From positions 1 to 64,000 of the forward strand of contig JANAVB010016204.1 in the NCBI GenBank assembly GCA_029216955.1: a stretch of DNA of 64,000 nt, given 5' to 3'. Position numbers and translations under genes: made by a program. Below are positions 43,111 through 55,197 of this stretch, one piece after another (position 1 is the first letter of the stretch; every line of letters starts with the position of its first letter). Below the pieces are notes generated by a model. That model was not told where the DNA came from, searched no databases, and saw only the letters and a list, made by a program, of their open reading frames with translations. Source of the stretch: Iris pallida. Lineage: Eukaryota > Streptophyta > Magnoliopsida > Asparagales > Iridaceae.

Positions 43111-44568
43111 TTTGTGGGCTTTCATATAATGGGCCGGCCCATTACAATTTAACATTAAAATTATTCAAAGTCTCCAAAAAATAACAAAGGTAAATATAGT
43201 TTGAAACACAGGCTATCAGGCAAAAAAAGCAGTATTAGGCATTCATGCTTTCATAATGAAAAGAATAACCATTATAATTTTTCAGACAGCACAACAAGAC
43301 AAGAAGGAAAAAAAGGCAACAACAAGAAATGATAGTATCAGCTACATCTCTGTATAGCCCACTTTCCCAGATCCATCTCAAGATTCTCAACTCAAAACAG
43401 AAAGGTAAATATAGTTTGAAACACAGCCTCTTTCAATGAGGAACTTCTACAGTTCTACTACTAATGTCTAAATGAACAATGCAAAATTCGGGGGGGGGGG
43501 GGGGGGGAAGCTCCAGGCTCCAGCAGGTTCCAGTTCCAAAAGGATGCAATTGATTCAATTCAACTGACAGAGCTTCATCCTGCAAAATTCTGAGGGGGGG
43601 ATGCTCCAGGTTCCTGTTGAGAGGGGGGGGGGGGGATGCTCCAGGCTCCAGCAGGTTCCAGTTCCAAAAGGATGCAATTGATTCAATTCAACTGACAGAG
43701 CTGCATCCTGCAAGCACCAAAAATAGAAGACAAGAAGGAAAGAAAGTATAATATGGCTCAGATGGCTTATTTATGCATCATAGACTGATAGTATGATGCC
43801 ATGTAGTATCAAATACGCACTTTCTCAAGCCGTAATCATCATTGCCACTTTCTGAAGAAAAGCAATAAATAACTATTCACAAAATGGCTGCAGTTCATGC
43901 ACAAATGGCTGCAACATTTGCCTCGTCACTAGCTGCATTGAATGCCATGCCACTGCAAACAGAGAGCATGTCATGCACAAATGGCTGCAGTTCATGCACA
44001 AATGGCTGCAACAATTGCCTCGCCACTAGCTGCATTGAATGCCACGCCATTGCAAACAGAGAGCATGTCATGCACAAATGGCTGCAGTTCATGCACAAAT
44101 GGAATATTACAAATACAAACAGAGTAGAAGCAGTAAACTAAAGAGCATATCATGCACACAAGTGACACAACACAAGAGCAATCGTCATAGTAAATGGAAT
44201 TACATACTGCTAGTAGCAGCAGTAAAGACTCTTTGACAATTGACACTTGACACTGCTAGTAGTGCAATCAACATAGTAAATGGAATTGCACACTGCTAGT
44301 AGAGCAATCAGCATAGTAAATGGAATTACATACTTCTTTGACTCCAAAATTAACAGAGTAAACTAAAGAGCATAATTAGGTTTTTCCACCAGAGTAATCT
44401 ACTGCATATAGCGTAGCAGGCAAAATAACATTCCCACAGAGTTGAAATAGAATATTACAGACATTTGACAATTGACACTTGTTCCCAAGTAATCAAACCT
44501 CGCTTGTTGATGTTGACGCCACAGTTAACCTACCCAAATCTAATGATAAGAAGAAAAAAATGAACGAG
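43111..44568. repeat. Non-coding 3' part of the hAT with tandem duplications
   Basis: No gene. A segment GCTCCAGGCTCCAGCAGGTT to about CATCCTGCAA occurs twice (43509-43590 and 43638-43715), each behind a G homopolymer. A 97-bp unit beginning ATGGCTGCAGTTCATGCACA occurs at 43884, 43981 and partly at 44078. Further CATAGTAAATGGAATT repeats lie near 44190-44330. Confidence 0.8.
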
Positions 44569-46118
44569 TTAAAACACAGCTACTACGAAATTGGAAAATG
44601 TAATACAAGTTATAAAAATTAAATTACCCATTTCAAGTTTGTAGACGTCCTCAAAATCCTCTTCAATAATAGACACAACGGGTCGATCCGAAGGCCCCCT
44701 AAACCAATCTTGACAACAAATAAGTGCTTGAGCAATTTTGGGAGTCAAAGAGCTCCTATAAGCATCAAGGACACGACCACCCGTACTAAAAGCCGACTCG
44801 GAAGCTACGGTAGATATGGGAACGGCCAAGACATCTCTAGCCATCTTTGAGAGGATCGGAAAACGAGGAGAATTAAGCTTCCACCATCCCAAAAGATTAA
44901 AATCATCACTTTCATCATCTTCATCATCCACGGTACTCTCATCTAGATAACGGTCAAGCTCTGATTTAGTATCACCATCTCCCAATTCCATCTTATGCTT
45001 CTTGAATTGGACCTTCATGAACTTTTTCAATTGCAAGGATACCACCGGCTGATTTTCACTAGGAGTTTGAACTCTATCACTAGAAGTGCCACCAACTTGA
45101 GAAGTGCTAATGTTTTTGTACTCGTTAAAATAGAGTACGCAACGATTTTCACTTTCTTTTTCATGGAATCGCTCTTTTCCACACCATATAGTTGATCAAG
45201 AGCATACTCCACGTACTCCAACTTATGTCTTGGATCAAGAATTGGTGCAATAAATATAATCATATTCATCTTTTCGATATCCCCCCAATACTTATCATAC
45301 TTCTCCCTCATTTTATCAGCCATGGTAGCCAAGTCAAAGTCACTACTCTCTTTTGAAGTGCGCAATAGAATGTCAATTGATGTGATTTCATCAAAAAAGT
45401 TATTGCAAGTGACATACAAGGAACCGGAGATACGCTTTGTGAGTTCATAAAAGTGTTCAAGTAAAGTGCATAATCTTCTTGCATTTGACCAATCTTCATC
45501 AGTAGGATACCCACCATGCTCCGCTAGCTCTACTTTGAACCATGGATCAATAGATGCAAATCTCTCAAAGGCACTCTCAAACCTTTGAGCCGTGTCTAAC
45601 ATAAGAAATATAGAATTCCAACGGGTGCTAACATCAAGACACAATAGCTTCTTGCTTTGTATCTTTTCGGCTTCAACACACTCCTTAAATTTCTGGAATC
45701 TACTAGGAGAGTGTCTCACATATCTTACTGTATTTCTAACACGAGATACGTTTGAAGACATCAACTTCAAACCGTCAACCACAACGAGATTTACAATATG
45801 AGCGATGCATCTCATATGTAAATACTTGCAATTAAGAATGCTATTTTCCCAATTTTGTATTTTCTTGCTCAAATAAGAAATAGCAACATCGTTAGAACTA
45901 GCATTATCAACTGTAATAGTAAATACCCTATCAATACCCCAATCAAGTAAACATGTCTCTACCGCTTTCCCGATGGCCTCCCCTTTATGACTGAAAATTA
46001 GACAGAAATTTATAATTTTTTTCTTCAATTCCCAGTCATCATTTATGTAATGTACTGTAAGACACATGTAATTTATCTTCTGTAACGATGTCCATGAATC
46101 CGTAGTTAGACAAACCAT
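44569..46118 (-). pseudogene. hAT transposase (RICESLEEPER/DAYSLEEPER-type), truncated
   Basis: The RNase-H-fold catalytic part shows CLTTDSWTS, TITVDNASSNDVAI and the CIAHIVNLVV segment (46110-45780). A DUF4413-like region (KYWGDIEKMNM, APILDPRHKLEY) lies near 45290-45240, and the C-terminal dimerisation domain has ARDVLAVPISTVASESAFST (about 44850-44790). A frameshift near 45140 separates the catalytic and dimerisation parts. No BED finger or start region is found upstream of 46118. The domesticated plant RICESLEEPER/DAYSLEEPER proteins are related, but the transposon ends and TSD show that this is an ordinary element. Confidence 0.9.
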
Positions 46119-47500
46119 TTGTTTAGACTCTCAAAAATGTTTTGAACTTACTCTTTTCAATAGAGTAAATATCGAAACAATCTCGTGCCACGGTCCACCT
46201 CGATAGAATACAAAATATTGGACACGAAACAATCTCGTGCCACGGTCCACCTCATAAAGATTGTGCACTAAACCCAGTAACAATGCAATTATGCAAGTAT
46301 AACCCAACACTGATTCATGGGTCTGCTTTATAAAACACATATTATGAAACTGTAAACTGATTTATAAAATTGCAAACTGTAAACTGCAAACTGCAATTAT
46401 GCAAATAAAATGGATCATGATATAAAATGGAAAGGAAGAACTAAATACTCCCATCTTGAATATATATAACAATTTTATAATCCCATCTTGAATACTGCAA
46501 ATTATGCAAACTGCAAACTGAATTTAGTTCTTACTTCCTTAAATACTCCCATTTTATATCATTATCTAACCGTATAGAACAAAATTGTTATATATATTCA
46601 AGTTTAAAATGTTGCAAAATGCAAACTGCAAACTGCAAATATAACCCAGCATATTATAAAACCGCAAACTGCAAATATAACCCAACATTTTATTGCACAT
46701 TGCTTTCTTTTTCCCTCATTTTTTTCTGCATTGGCAAATTTTGGCAGCAAACATAGCAAGCAAACACATAATTAAATTTTGGCAGCTAACAGAGATTTTT
46801 TTCCTCTCTTTTCTTGCATTGGCAAATTTTGGCAGCAAACATAGCAAGCAATCCTGCAACTTTTCCATATCAAAGACTCAGACCAATATTTCGAGAGACT
46901 GGTTAGGAAAAAATTAATTTACAGTGAGTTCAGACAGCACAGCAAGACAGCAAGGGACCTGAACAATACGGAAAAATTAGGAAAAAAAATTAATTTAATC
47001 AATAATTTACTGTAAAAAATTAATTACGAGAGTAAAAATTTACTGTAAAAAAAATAATTAACTGTAAAAATTGTTACTTTCTTACCAGATCTAGGTCAGA
47101 TGAGTGACGTCCGGTCCCCTTTGAGAGATCTAGGTTAGATCTGAAAGATCTAGGTCCGATCTTTACAGATCTAGGTTAGATGTAGATGAAATCGACCCTA
47201 CAGGAGTCGGGAGAGGCAGCGGTGGTTGCGCAGTAGAGAGAGAGTGGCAGCGGTGAAGACTGGAGAGTGACGAGAGTCTCGAAGAGAGCAGGAGAGAGAG
47301 ACTCAGAGAGCCGAGAGGGTTCTTCTCGACGAGAGCAGGAGAGAGAGAGGCTCAGGTCGGAAGAGAGGGTTCTCGAAGGAAAGAAGCGGCGGCTAGTGGA
47401 GAGAAATGAAGTGGCAGGAGAGAAATGAAGCGGCTGAACCGCTGATGACTTTTATATTTAGGATTTTTTGGGAGGGGTATTTTAGTAATTTACTAATTAA
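46119..47500. repeat. Non-coding 5' part of the hAT
   Basis: No gene. It contains a 27-bp repeat AAACAATCTCGTGCCACGGT plus CCACCTC at about 46174 and 46226, GCAAACTGCAAACTGC runs (46375-46680), a duplicated TTGGCAAATTTTGGCAGC block (46733 and 46820), AGATCTAGGT repeats (47090-47180) and a GA-rich duplication (47260-47380). The BED-finger exon expected here was not found. Confidence 0.7.
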
Positions 47501-47691
47501 AAAAAAATCGGTTTTCGGTTCGGGTCGGGAACCGTTTTTCCAACCCGTAACCCGAACCGATAACCGCTTATTTTCTTTACAAAAACCGATCCCCGACCCG
47601 TTTCGAAAAAAACCGACCCGAACGCTCTAAACGGGTCGGGTCGGGTCGGTTTCGGTGGAAAAACCGAAATCTGCTCTCCCTTAGTTTACTC

Positions 47692-48410
47692 CATATCGAA
47701 AGGGCCTGCCTCGTGGCCTTGAGCTTGTTGGCCAGTCTGATGAGCAGGTTGGGGGAGTCCGCTTGGGCCCAGGCTTCTTCAACAGTGCGCTTAAAGTTGG
47801 GGTGTTCGCTCTAGAAGTCAATGAAGCGAAATGTTTTTTTGATCTGGGTGGATTTGCTTTTGATTTCGACAAGAAGAGGGGTGTGGTCTGATTCGGTGGA
47901 ATTGAGGTGAGAGTTTAGAGGTGATCCCCGATCCCTTCCGGAGAGCGTTAGTGAGAGCCCTATCAAGACGAGAATATTGTCGACGGTCGCCTTCCTGCAT
48001 GTTGCAACAGGAGAAAGCATTGCCGTTGAACCGGAGAGGGGAGAGGTGGGCGTTAAAAATGTTGTTGAAATCTTGCATGGCCGTGAGGGGGGGAGGGCGG
48101 CCGCCAGACTTCTCTTCCCTGCAGGTAATATCATTAAAGTCCCCAATACAAAGCCAAGGGAGGTTGATGTGGTTGTGGTGGATGTCGATGAGATCGTTCC
48201 AGAGAAATTTATGTTCGGCGATATCACAACTGCCATGGACCGTTGACAGGAGGGCACGCTTAGGGATCAAAGGGTGTTCCCATCCAGCAAGAGAGATCTT
48301 GCTTCGAGTCCTGGATGACTCCAATACTGATGTTCTTCGAACAGAGAATCCAGATGTTATGTCTGCCAGCGATGGCCGTAGTGAAGCCTAACTACAACTG
48401 TATGGTTTTG
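47692..48410 (-). pseudogene. LINE 2 ORF2, endonuclease part
   Basis: Minus-strand frames at 48324-47818 and 48257-47811 carry CIGDFNDI(T), the metal-binding motif of APE endonucleases, with REEKSGGRPP and RLDRALTN downstream. A frameshift lies between them. The region continues across the hAT insertion into the RT part. Non-functional. Confidence 0.82.
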
Positions 48411-49457
48411 AGTTTCTTGGGAGGTATTTTTGGTTCAAGGATGATCAGGATGTCAATCTTGTGAATTTTGTTGAGACTGACAAGACGCCTAATGGTGGGT
48501 TTGTTCGCCAGACCTCGAACATTCCAGGAGAGGATGTTAAGCATTAATGACGCTTGGAGGGATATGTTTGGTCCGCTTGGCTGCGGACCTGGTGCGCATG
48601 ACTGTTGCCTCGGAAGCTTCTTTCTGTTCTGTCTTTTTTATGGTGGAAGTTGTCTCGGCAAGCATTAAGCTGGGAATGTCGAGAGTGGGGGGGGGGGGGG
48701 GGGGGGGGAGTTCTGTGGCGTGGTTAAGCAATTCTCCCGCCGTGTCTAGGGAGGGCTCCTCGGGTGGGATGATAAGGGTGTCTTCGGTTATGCCGGTTGG
48801 ATCTTCTGCGGATAGAAGATATCCATCGGCGATAACCTATTGACCCTGAAGGACCTGCTCTGGTCCCAAGATAGCAAGGGCTTCTGCACCGGGGATTTCA
48901 TTACTGGATGGGTGGACCGCTAAGGGCTTTGTTGATCCGGAATTCGGGTATGGGGGATTCTCCCCAATGGCCTTCGGGCATGGTTCTCCGGAGCTCACCT
49001 TCTGTGACTCCGGCTCGGGGTCCGCGGACGCTCCTTCGAGGAGGGCAATCTCCTGAGTGGTGTCTTCCTCTTATGTTAGTAAAGCGTTGAACCGATTTGA
49101 TAGGGTAGGCGTTGGGGGATTGTAGGGGAACATCGCTTTTCCTGGTGACGTGCCTGGCTCACCTCCGTTGGATTCGAATCTTATGTGGGAATTTGGTAGT
49201 GGAAGTAGGGGGGAGAGCGTCTGCGTCTGAGGTTTAAGCTTCCTGCTCTCGTTGGCCTGTGTGTCTTTTCGGGCAAGCTTCCTCTTGAACTCTGGGTGTA
49301 GGCGGAAACAATGTTTTGGGAGATGTCCTCTTAGGTGGCAGTGATTGCAGAACATGATATGGTTATCGTAAACTAATTACTGGGTGTACGTCTGGCTGCC
49401 TAGCTCAATTAGGATGTGATTGGGAGGTTCGTTGGTGAGATCAAGGACAAGGACAAC
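48411..49457 (-). pseudogene. LINE 2 ORF1 C-terminal region and ORF1-ORF2 junction
   Basis: The zinc knuckle CNHCHLRGHLPKHC is at about 49305-49350. Upstream, VLVLDLTNEPPNHILIELG (49385-49445) is the C-terminal DUF4283-side strand seen in plant LINE ORF1. A G homopolymer of about 22 at 48688-48709 interrupts the region. LINE sequence ends at about 49457, which looks like 5' truncation inside ORF1. Confidence 0.75.
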
Positions 49458-52400
49458 TCGGTGCAATATCAGGGCTAGTATCTCAAAGGGTATACTAGTA
49501 ATAAATAACACAGATATATTATAGCTAGGTCAGGAACAAGGACAACAGGTAGTCAATCAATTATGAATTCATCAACTTCAGAATTTTTTCGATCCACTGT
49601 GTATCATGTAATATCAAGTTTGGGATACGACTAGTAGATACTATGCTACCACAACAATATATTTTTAGGACCTATTAGTTCACTCAAAATCCATGAGTTA
49701 ATTTCACGTGTTTAGCAGTTAATAAATCTTACAACTCTATAGCAAAATTGACAATGAGTAAGCACTAGCAAAATGTTTTTGGAAATGCTAAATGTCCACA
49801 CGACGAAACGACACACAACCAGGATCAATTCAAGAAAAAATGAGCATGGCAACAGTATACTGACAATATACTATCAATATATTGTTTTGTCTTACAGAAT
49901 AATAACTGAACTTGCTGGAAAAATAAGCACATCACACTGTGATAATATTCTGTCAGTATACTGTCTGCACTGATATTGTATAGATAACAGCTCGGGTTGT
50001 GGGTTTTGATCTCCAAATTGAATCCTAGGCTGCCTTAAATTGTGCACAAAGGCTAGGGAAGGCTAGCATAGGATCCCTACCGTAACACATGTATACTACC
50101 AAAATCTATGATTTCTCCCTTGAGCTCTAGGAATTAATCCCTAGTCCAAAACCCAACACAAACACAACCAAATCTCATAGACAAAGATTGTATCATGCCT
50201 TAGAATGATAGAAAACAACAAGGATAAATACAAAACTTAGGCAACAACATAATTTAAAAGAATTAGATGCAAGAAAATCCAATTTTTATTCACCCAAGCA
50301 AGGTACTTGCCTATGGTCCAAGCTCCAAGTCCAACCCTTCTTCTCCTCCTCCTAGGTGGGTTTAGCAACAACTACCCGACTACTCTTAGATTCTAGGTTT
50401 AGCTCCTAGCTTTAGGTCTAAGAAGAAGACGGGAAGAAGTAGGATACGGTGGTGGGAAATAGAATGTAAGAGAGAGCGAGAGAGAAGGAGCCACTTGATG
50501 GCTGCCAAGTCATCAATTCCAACCCCCTTCCAATCACATCACTACAACAAAAACCAAATAACCAATAGGTAAAGAGCTAGCCTAGTCAGCAAGCTGACTG
50601 GGCTCAACAACATGATGGAAGTATACAATATACTGTATGCTCAGGAAAAATTCTATTTTTTTTTTTTTTTGGGGGGGGGTTGGGATTCGGGATATCCATT
50701 CTACGTGCGGGTCATAGTACGTTTCTATGACAATGCCTAGGGGATATCTTGGGGTTTAGGGTAGTCTTCCATACAAGTATTTTACCAAAAATCGAAATTC
50801 AAATCAGTTATATAAGTTACTTACAGTTTTAGACATGACGATTGTCTTACGGACGATTTGTCCGTACGACTCTCGAACTCATAGAAAATCAATAACCAAT
50901 ATACATGAATCCAATATCTGATATGGATACCAGCAATACAAGTACATGATATCATAACGGTACTGGATCCAAAATAAATACAAAGATGTATGATACGAAT
51001 TAAATACCCGTAGAAAGACGGAAAACGGGGACGGGGAGTGACACTCACTTTTTAACTTGTTTATTTTTGAGTTTGTTGTTTGCAGGTGTGGGTTTTAGAA
51101 TTTTCATATTTCGGTTCCTAAAAACTTGGATGGGATTTTAGTTTTTGTATATTGCATCCTTTCTGTTCTGCTTTAAGTTCTGTTATCAGTTCTTACGGCA
51201 TATCAGTGATCATCCAGTTCAAGCATCCATGTTGGTCTTGGACTGATATGAAGTAATGCTAATTGTCCATAATCTTCCAAAGTGATGTGATGTTCAGTTG
51301 ATGCTTGATGATGTAAGTGGTTCAATATCAGGAATCAGTTGAGGTGAAAAACCCATTTAGGTGGTAAAGGAACATGGGAAATGTATGGGAATGCGATGAA
51401 TATGGAACACTAGATGAAGAACATGATTGATGTGGTTTATGAGGTTAATTGATCTATATATCTTGGTATAGATCATTATTAACTATCTATCTTGGTATAG
51501 ATCATTATTAACTAGTGGTTGAGGAACTGATTAGGATATTAAGAGTGGGTTGACATGGCACAGCTAGAATATTCTTGTGAGTTGTATGAGACTGTTATAT
51601 CACTATAATCTCGGAGGTATACAGTACACGTGCAAGATAGGCTGGAAGACTGTTAATTATGGCTGTGGACATCTGGAACAGAAAGACACAAATGCAGGAT
51701 CACTAAATGTCCAACAATAGAATTGAAGTTTACTAGGAGAACCTGCAGTAGTATAGAGGAAAGTATTAAAGCTCAATCATCTCATGCTAGCTTTGATTGT
51801 TGTTAGCTGTTCTACTCTTGCAAAGTCTAAATGCAATGATATTCCAGTAAGTTATATGCGGGCTGCTGAGGACGTAAAAAGGAATTGACGCAAAGGTCCT
51901 AATCTAGAAGAGAAAAATGACAGAATCTAAAGATGACTTGAAAGATAAGAAGACGAGGAGGCAATTTTGCAGCTTCTGTTGCTATTTAGAATTGGTTGAT
52001 TCTTTATTTGGTTGACTGAGTTACGTATATTGCAAGAAATAAAACATGTCATTTTGCAAGAAAGAACTACTACTGAAATTGAATTTAACCAACGTGGCTT
52101 GGTTCCGTCCAGTCAAATCATCCACTTTTCAGAACGAACATGTACATACAATTGGAAGTATAATACATAAAAATTGTGATTGTCCTGAGATGATTATGCA
52201 ATTTATTTGTAGTAAACCGAAAGGGGTAAATTTGTGTAAAACTAGTTGAGCGTGTGGGTATGTGGAAGTAAAAATAAGCTAATGTAAATTAACTGGGAGG
52301 GACATGTTACTTACATATATTAGGTTAATTATGGCTGTACAGTAACAGGAAGTCTTTGAAAAGTAAAAGATATTTGGTAATCACCACTGAAACAAGCATA

Positions 52401-52750
52401 TATACTAATACAAGAATGGAGACATGGAAGAGATTTGGGTTTTATCATATCCACTAGCTTGTCCTGTGATACTTACAATATACCAGTGGTTGATGATGCA
52501 GTGTCCTACTATAAGGACAATATAATATGAAATTTGATCTTACTTTGCTGATAAATGTGTTACTTTACGGTGAGATATGTTTATTGGGCAGAGCATGAGT
52601 CATGACCACTATAAGGACCCTTGTTTTTTTGAAAAAAAATCTTTTGTCTGAAAATTTTCTTAATGTGCTGTGCAGGCATGCAATGATATGAGTTTGGATG
52701 GAATGGATGATATTGATACATGTCTGAATTTATCATTGACTTGACACCTT
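49458..52750. other. Gene-free intron sequence with an LTR-like block
   Basis: No gene. 50690-51045 resembles a gypsy LTR end on the minus strand (TGTCACTCCCCGTCCCCG reading outward from 51045). A repeat TATCTTGGTATAGATCATTATTAACT is duplicated near 51455-51515, and a T-run abuts a G-run at 50655-50680. The rest is AT-rich intron. Confidence 0.5.
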
Positions 52751-53022
52751 TTACAAAGTGTAGTTTTGTGTTCTGCTGAGATATCAATGATTCGACAAAT
52801 ACAGTTTTAATTTTTCTTCAGATTATCACCCTTCTATTTGCTTATTATTTGGAAGTTCTCTTTACGCCATATGCTTCTTAACTCTTACAAAGTGTAGTTT
52901 TGTGATCTGCTATGAGATATCAATGATTCGACAAATACAGTTTTAATTTTTCTTCAGATTATCACCCTTCTATTTGCTTATTATTTGGAAGTTCTCTTTA
53001 CGCCATATGCTTCTTAACTCTT
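52751..53022. repeat. 134-bp tandem duplication upstream of the host splice acceptor
   Basis: Copy 1 is 52751-52884 and copy 2 is 52885-53022, beginning TTACAAAGTGTAGTTTTGTG. They differ by only a few bases (GTTCTGCTGAG against GATCTGCTATGAG). Each copy contains TTTTAATTTTTCTTCAG, a strong acceptor-like sequence, and CTTAACTC, a plausible branch point. The true acceptor follows at 53077. Confidence 0.95.
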
Positions 53023-53077
53023 ATCCACTGTTTACTTGTTCCTAATGTATTTTTCTTGTACTTTTTTATCTTCTCAG

Positions 53078-53461
53078 GTGATTCCCCGCCTACAGGAACT
53101 TGAGATGTTCAAGACACAGCAAGAGTCCAGAACTGGTGTTCCTGCTAAGGAGAAAAGCTTAGTTGTAGGAAATACTATGGAAAAGAGAAAATTGACTAAA
53201 ACTGCCAGTGATAAGAAACCTCCTGCAAAGAGACAGAAAAAAACTGCACATGAACTTGTAGATAATTCTAATACCGATCTAATAAAGAAACCTGGGGACA
53301 TGACTGATGCCAAGAAAATAGATGAAGTAAAAGCAGAGACTTCACTTATGGTTGCTGAAACCAATTATAAGCAACAATCTATTGGAGATATGAAATTGAA
53401 GGATTCCAGGCCAACTTATCCGGACCAATGCACAGCATATGTTTCTAATATTAGCCTTGAG
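53078..53461 (+). CDS. SART3-like: Host gene exon: SART3/EMB140-like, HAT end, basic linker, RRM start
   Basis: A 384-bp phase-0 exon. VIPRLQELEMFKTQQES closes the HAT domain. A Lys-rich linker carries PPAKRQKK, a likely nuclear localisation signal, and the RRM begins with CTAYVSNISLE (RNP2). The donor is GAG|GCAAGT, a GC-type donor with otherwise perfect U1 match; unspliced, the frame ends at a TAA at 53507-53509. In plant and animal SART3 this linker-RRM region binds U6 snRNA to help U4/U6 annealing. Confidence 0.88.
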
Positions 53462-53535
53462 GCAAGTTGGTTATATTATTATGTGACCCGTGGTTTAGGA
53501 TATATCTAAACTAGCTGGGTTTTTTTCTTATGTAG
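53462..53535 (+). other. SART3-like: GC-AG intron, 74 bp
   Basis: Donor AG|GCAAGT, T-rich tract, acceptor TTATGTAG. The alternative GT donors nearby would break the RRM frame, whereas this one joins SNISLE to ANEEHLREFF exactly as an RRM needs. Confidence 0.85.
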
Positions 53536-53628
53536 GCAAATGAGGAACATTTACGGGAATTCTTTATGGATTGTGGTGGATTAACTGCTATACGTTTACC
53601 AAAGAACAAATTTACTGGCAAGCCAAGG
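53536..53628 (+). CDS. SART3-like: Host gene exon: RRM middle
   Basis: A 93-bp phase-0 exon encoding 31 residues, ANEEHLREFF to TGKPR, the alpha-1 and beta-2 part of the RRM. The donor AGG|GTCTCT lies directly in a (TC)n microsatellite, which is weak. The next exon restores RNP1. Confidence 0.87.
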
Positions 53629-54597
53629 GTCTCTCTCTCTCTCTCTCTCTCTAGCTAGCTAGCTAGAAAAAGTGTAGGTTATCCTGAGGACTGTCGGTAG
53701 CAGAAGTTTTGGGCATCCAAATGACCATTTTTTGGTCTGGGGGTGTGGATTAGTATTAATACTTCAAACTGAAGGGAATTTAGTGAAATTTATCTTCTCC
53801 TTGAAGCACAATAAAAAACTATCTTGACTTATGTGACATAAAGAAATGATAGCTGAGCATTTAAAAGGTCTGTGTAGCTTTCTTTAGTTCATTGGAGTTT
53901 GAATTAAGTTGTTAACATAAATTTTGAATTCATTTAATGTCCATGATTTTGTAAAGAAAAAATGATCTCGTTTCCAGTCTTTGATTACATTAAATGTAAG
54001 TATAGCAAATTCTCTGTTAACGTCTGCATGTTTATTTTGGTCACTAATCACTAACTCAGTTATTTGCAGTAAAGCCTTACAATCCTCCTTTGCTGATCTC
54101 TTATCTATTGAGACAGAAACCTTTCTCGTGTTTGTACCTACATTATCTAATGTTTTCTTATCCTTTGTTAACCCTTGTAAACAAATCATAATGCCACTTA
54201 ATGGGTCCTCATAAGCATTCTCTGTATGCCGATAGCATCATTCTCAGTTATCCGTCATGTATGAAATCAATATGGACATTGCCACATTGACACAGCAACC
54301 TTCGTATATTCTGTAATCTGTAGTGTTCTTGTCGTGCTCAATATGTGTACAACAAGGATGAAATGAAGACAATGGTTTGGAACTCCGTGTGTCTGTCACC
54401 TTATCCTCAGTAATTGAAATTCGGTTCTTCTTTGCATGCATATCTACCCAAGTACTAAAATATGACGTCCTTTGAATATAGTTTCGTTTAGTTTCTTCCT
54501 TGGGGAACTCATTTTTATTATTTTATAATTATCTGATGCTTGCAAAGAACCAACATCCTGCCTCTCTTTTCTTTATTACTTTCCTATGTTCTCGCAG
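53629..54597 (+). other. SART3-like: Intron within RRM RNP1, 969 bp
   Basis: It starts with about twelve TC dinucleotides followed by TAGC repeats and ends with ATGTTCTCGCAG. No gene inside. Confidence 0.8.
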
Positions 54598-54757
54598 GGT
54601 ATAGCATATGTGGATTTTTCAGATGATACACATCTTGCAGCAGCTATCGCAAAGAATAAGCAGAAGTTGCTTGGACAGAAGTTAAGTATAGCACGTTCAA
54701 ATCCAATGCAGAGCCGAAAAAGGGCTCCTCCTGCTAGCATTTCAACTAGGGGGCGTG
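54598..54757 (+). CDS. SART3-like: Host gene exon: RRM end
   Basis: 160 bp. GIAYVDFSDDTHLAAAI supplies RNP1 and the second helix, and QKLLGQKLSIARSNP closes the RRM with its last strand. An Arg/Pro/Gly-rich tail begins. The donor CGTG|GTATTG is phase 1; the split Gly codon is completed in the next exon. Confidence 0.88.
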
Positions 54758-55197
54758 GTATTGTTACTTATCCTACATATCCTACATAATTATATATGCT
54801 CATGATAAAAGTAATACTTAGATTTCTAACTCTTGATTATATGTCATGGAAATATTATATCAGTCTGTCAACTAATCTTCTAGCACTCTTTTCTTCTAGT
54901 TAACAAGGTCCTTGATGCACTTAGAATCCAATAGTCAAACCATAAGTAGGTAGATCATATTTAGCATTTTAGTTCCTCGCTATTAAATTTAGGGGTTCAG
55001 TTGATTAAATGTTTGTACCAAATGTCCAGCATAACATTCTTGAGTTAGAATGTCAAATCAGACTGTTCTACTGACTCCATGTCAAAAGCTCAATTTATAC
55101 TTTATATATGTCGTTGGTCTATTTCCATCTCTGATTTTCACCAGTTGTGTACATCAGTTTCTCAAGTTTGTCCAACCACCTGTCTTCCTTTTTTCAG
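54758..55197 (+). other. SART3-like: Intron, 440 bp
   Basis: Donor GGTATTGTTAC, acceptor CCTTTTTTCAG. No gene inside. Confidence 0.82.

Larger units (their letters stand above)
42954..47683 (-). mobile_element. hAT transposon, 4.73 kb, with complete ends
   Basis: It begins TAGGGGTGAGCA and ends TGCTCTCCCTTA, imperfect 12-bp terminal inverted repeats, with TSD GTTTACTC. The subterminal regions (42965-43110 and 47500-47660) are packed with CGGTTCGG/AACCGAACC-type motifs, typical transposase binding regions of plant hATs. The transposase is on the minus strand and truncated at its N-terminus. It is inserted in LINE 2, so it is younger than that LINE. Confidence 0.93.
26210..53077 (+). other. 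SART3-like: 26.9-kb transposon-filled intron of the SART3-like gene
   Basis: Donor AAG|GTTAGTC at 26207-26213, acceptor ATCTTCTCAG at 53068-53077. Joining the exons gives DLAMKK followed by VIPRLQELEMFK, matching the plant SART3 order (LAxxKVTPRLEEL) with no missing residues. It holds at least three LINE copies, two hAT elements, several MITEs, 5S-derived sequences and LTR pieces, and still keeps both splice sites. Confidence 0.8.
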
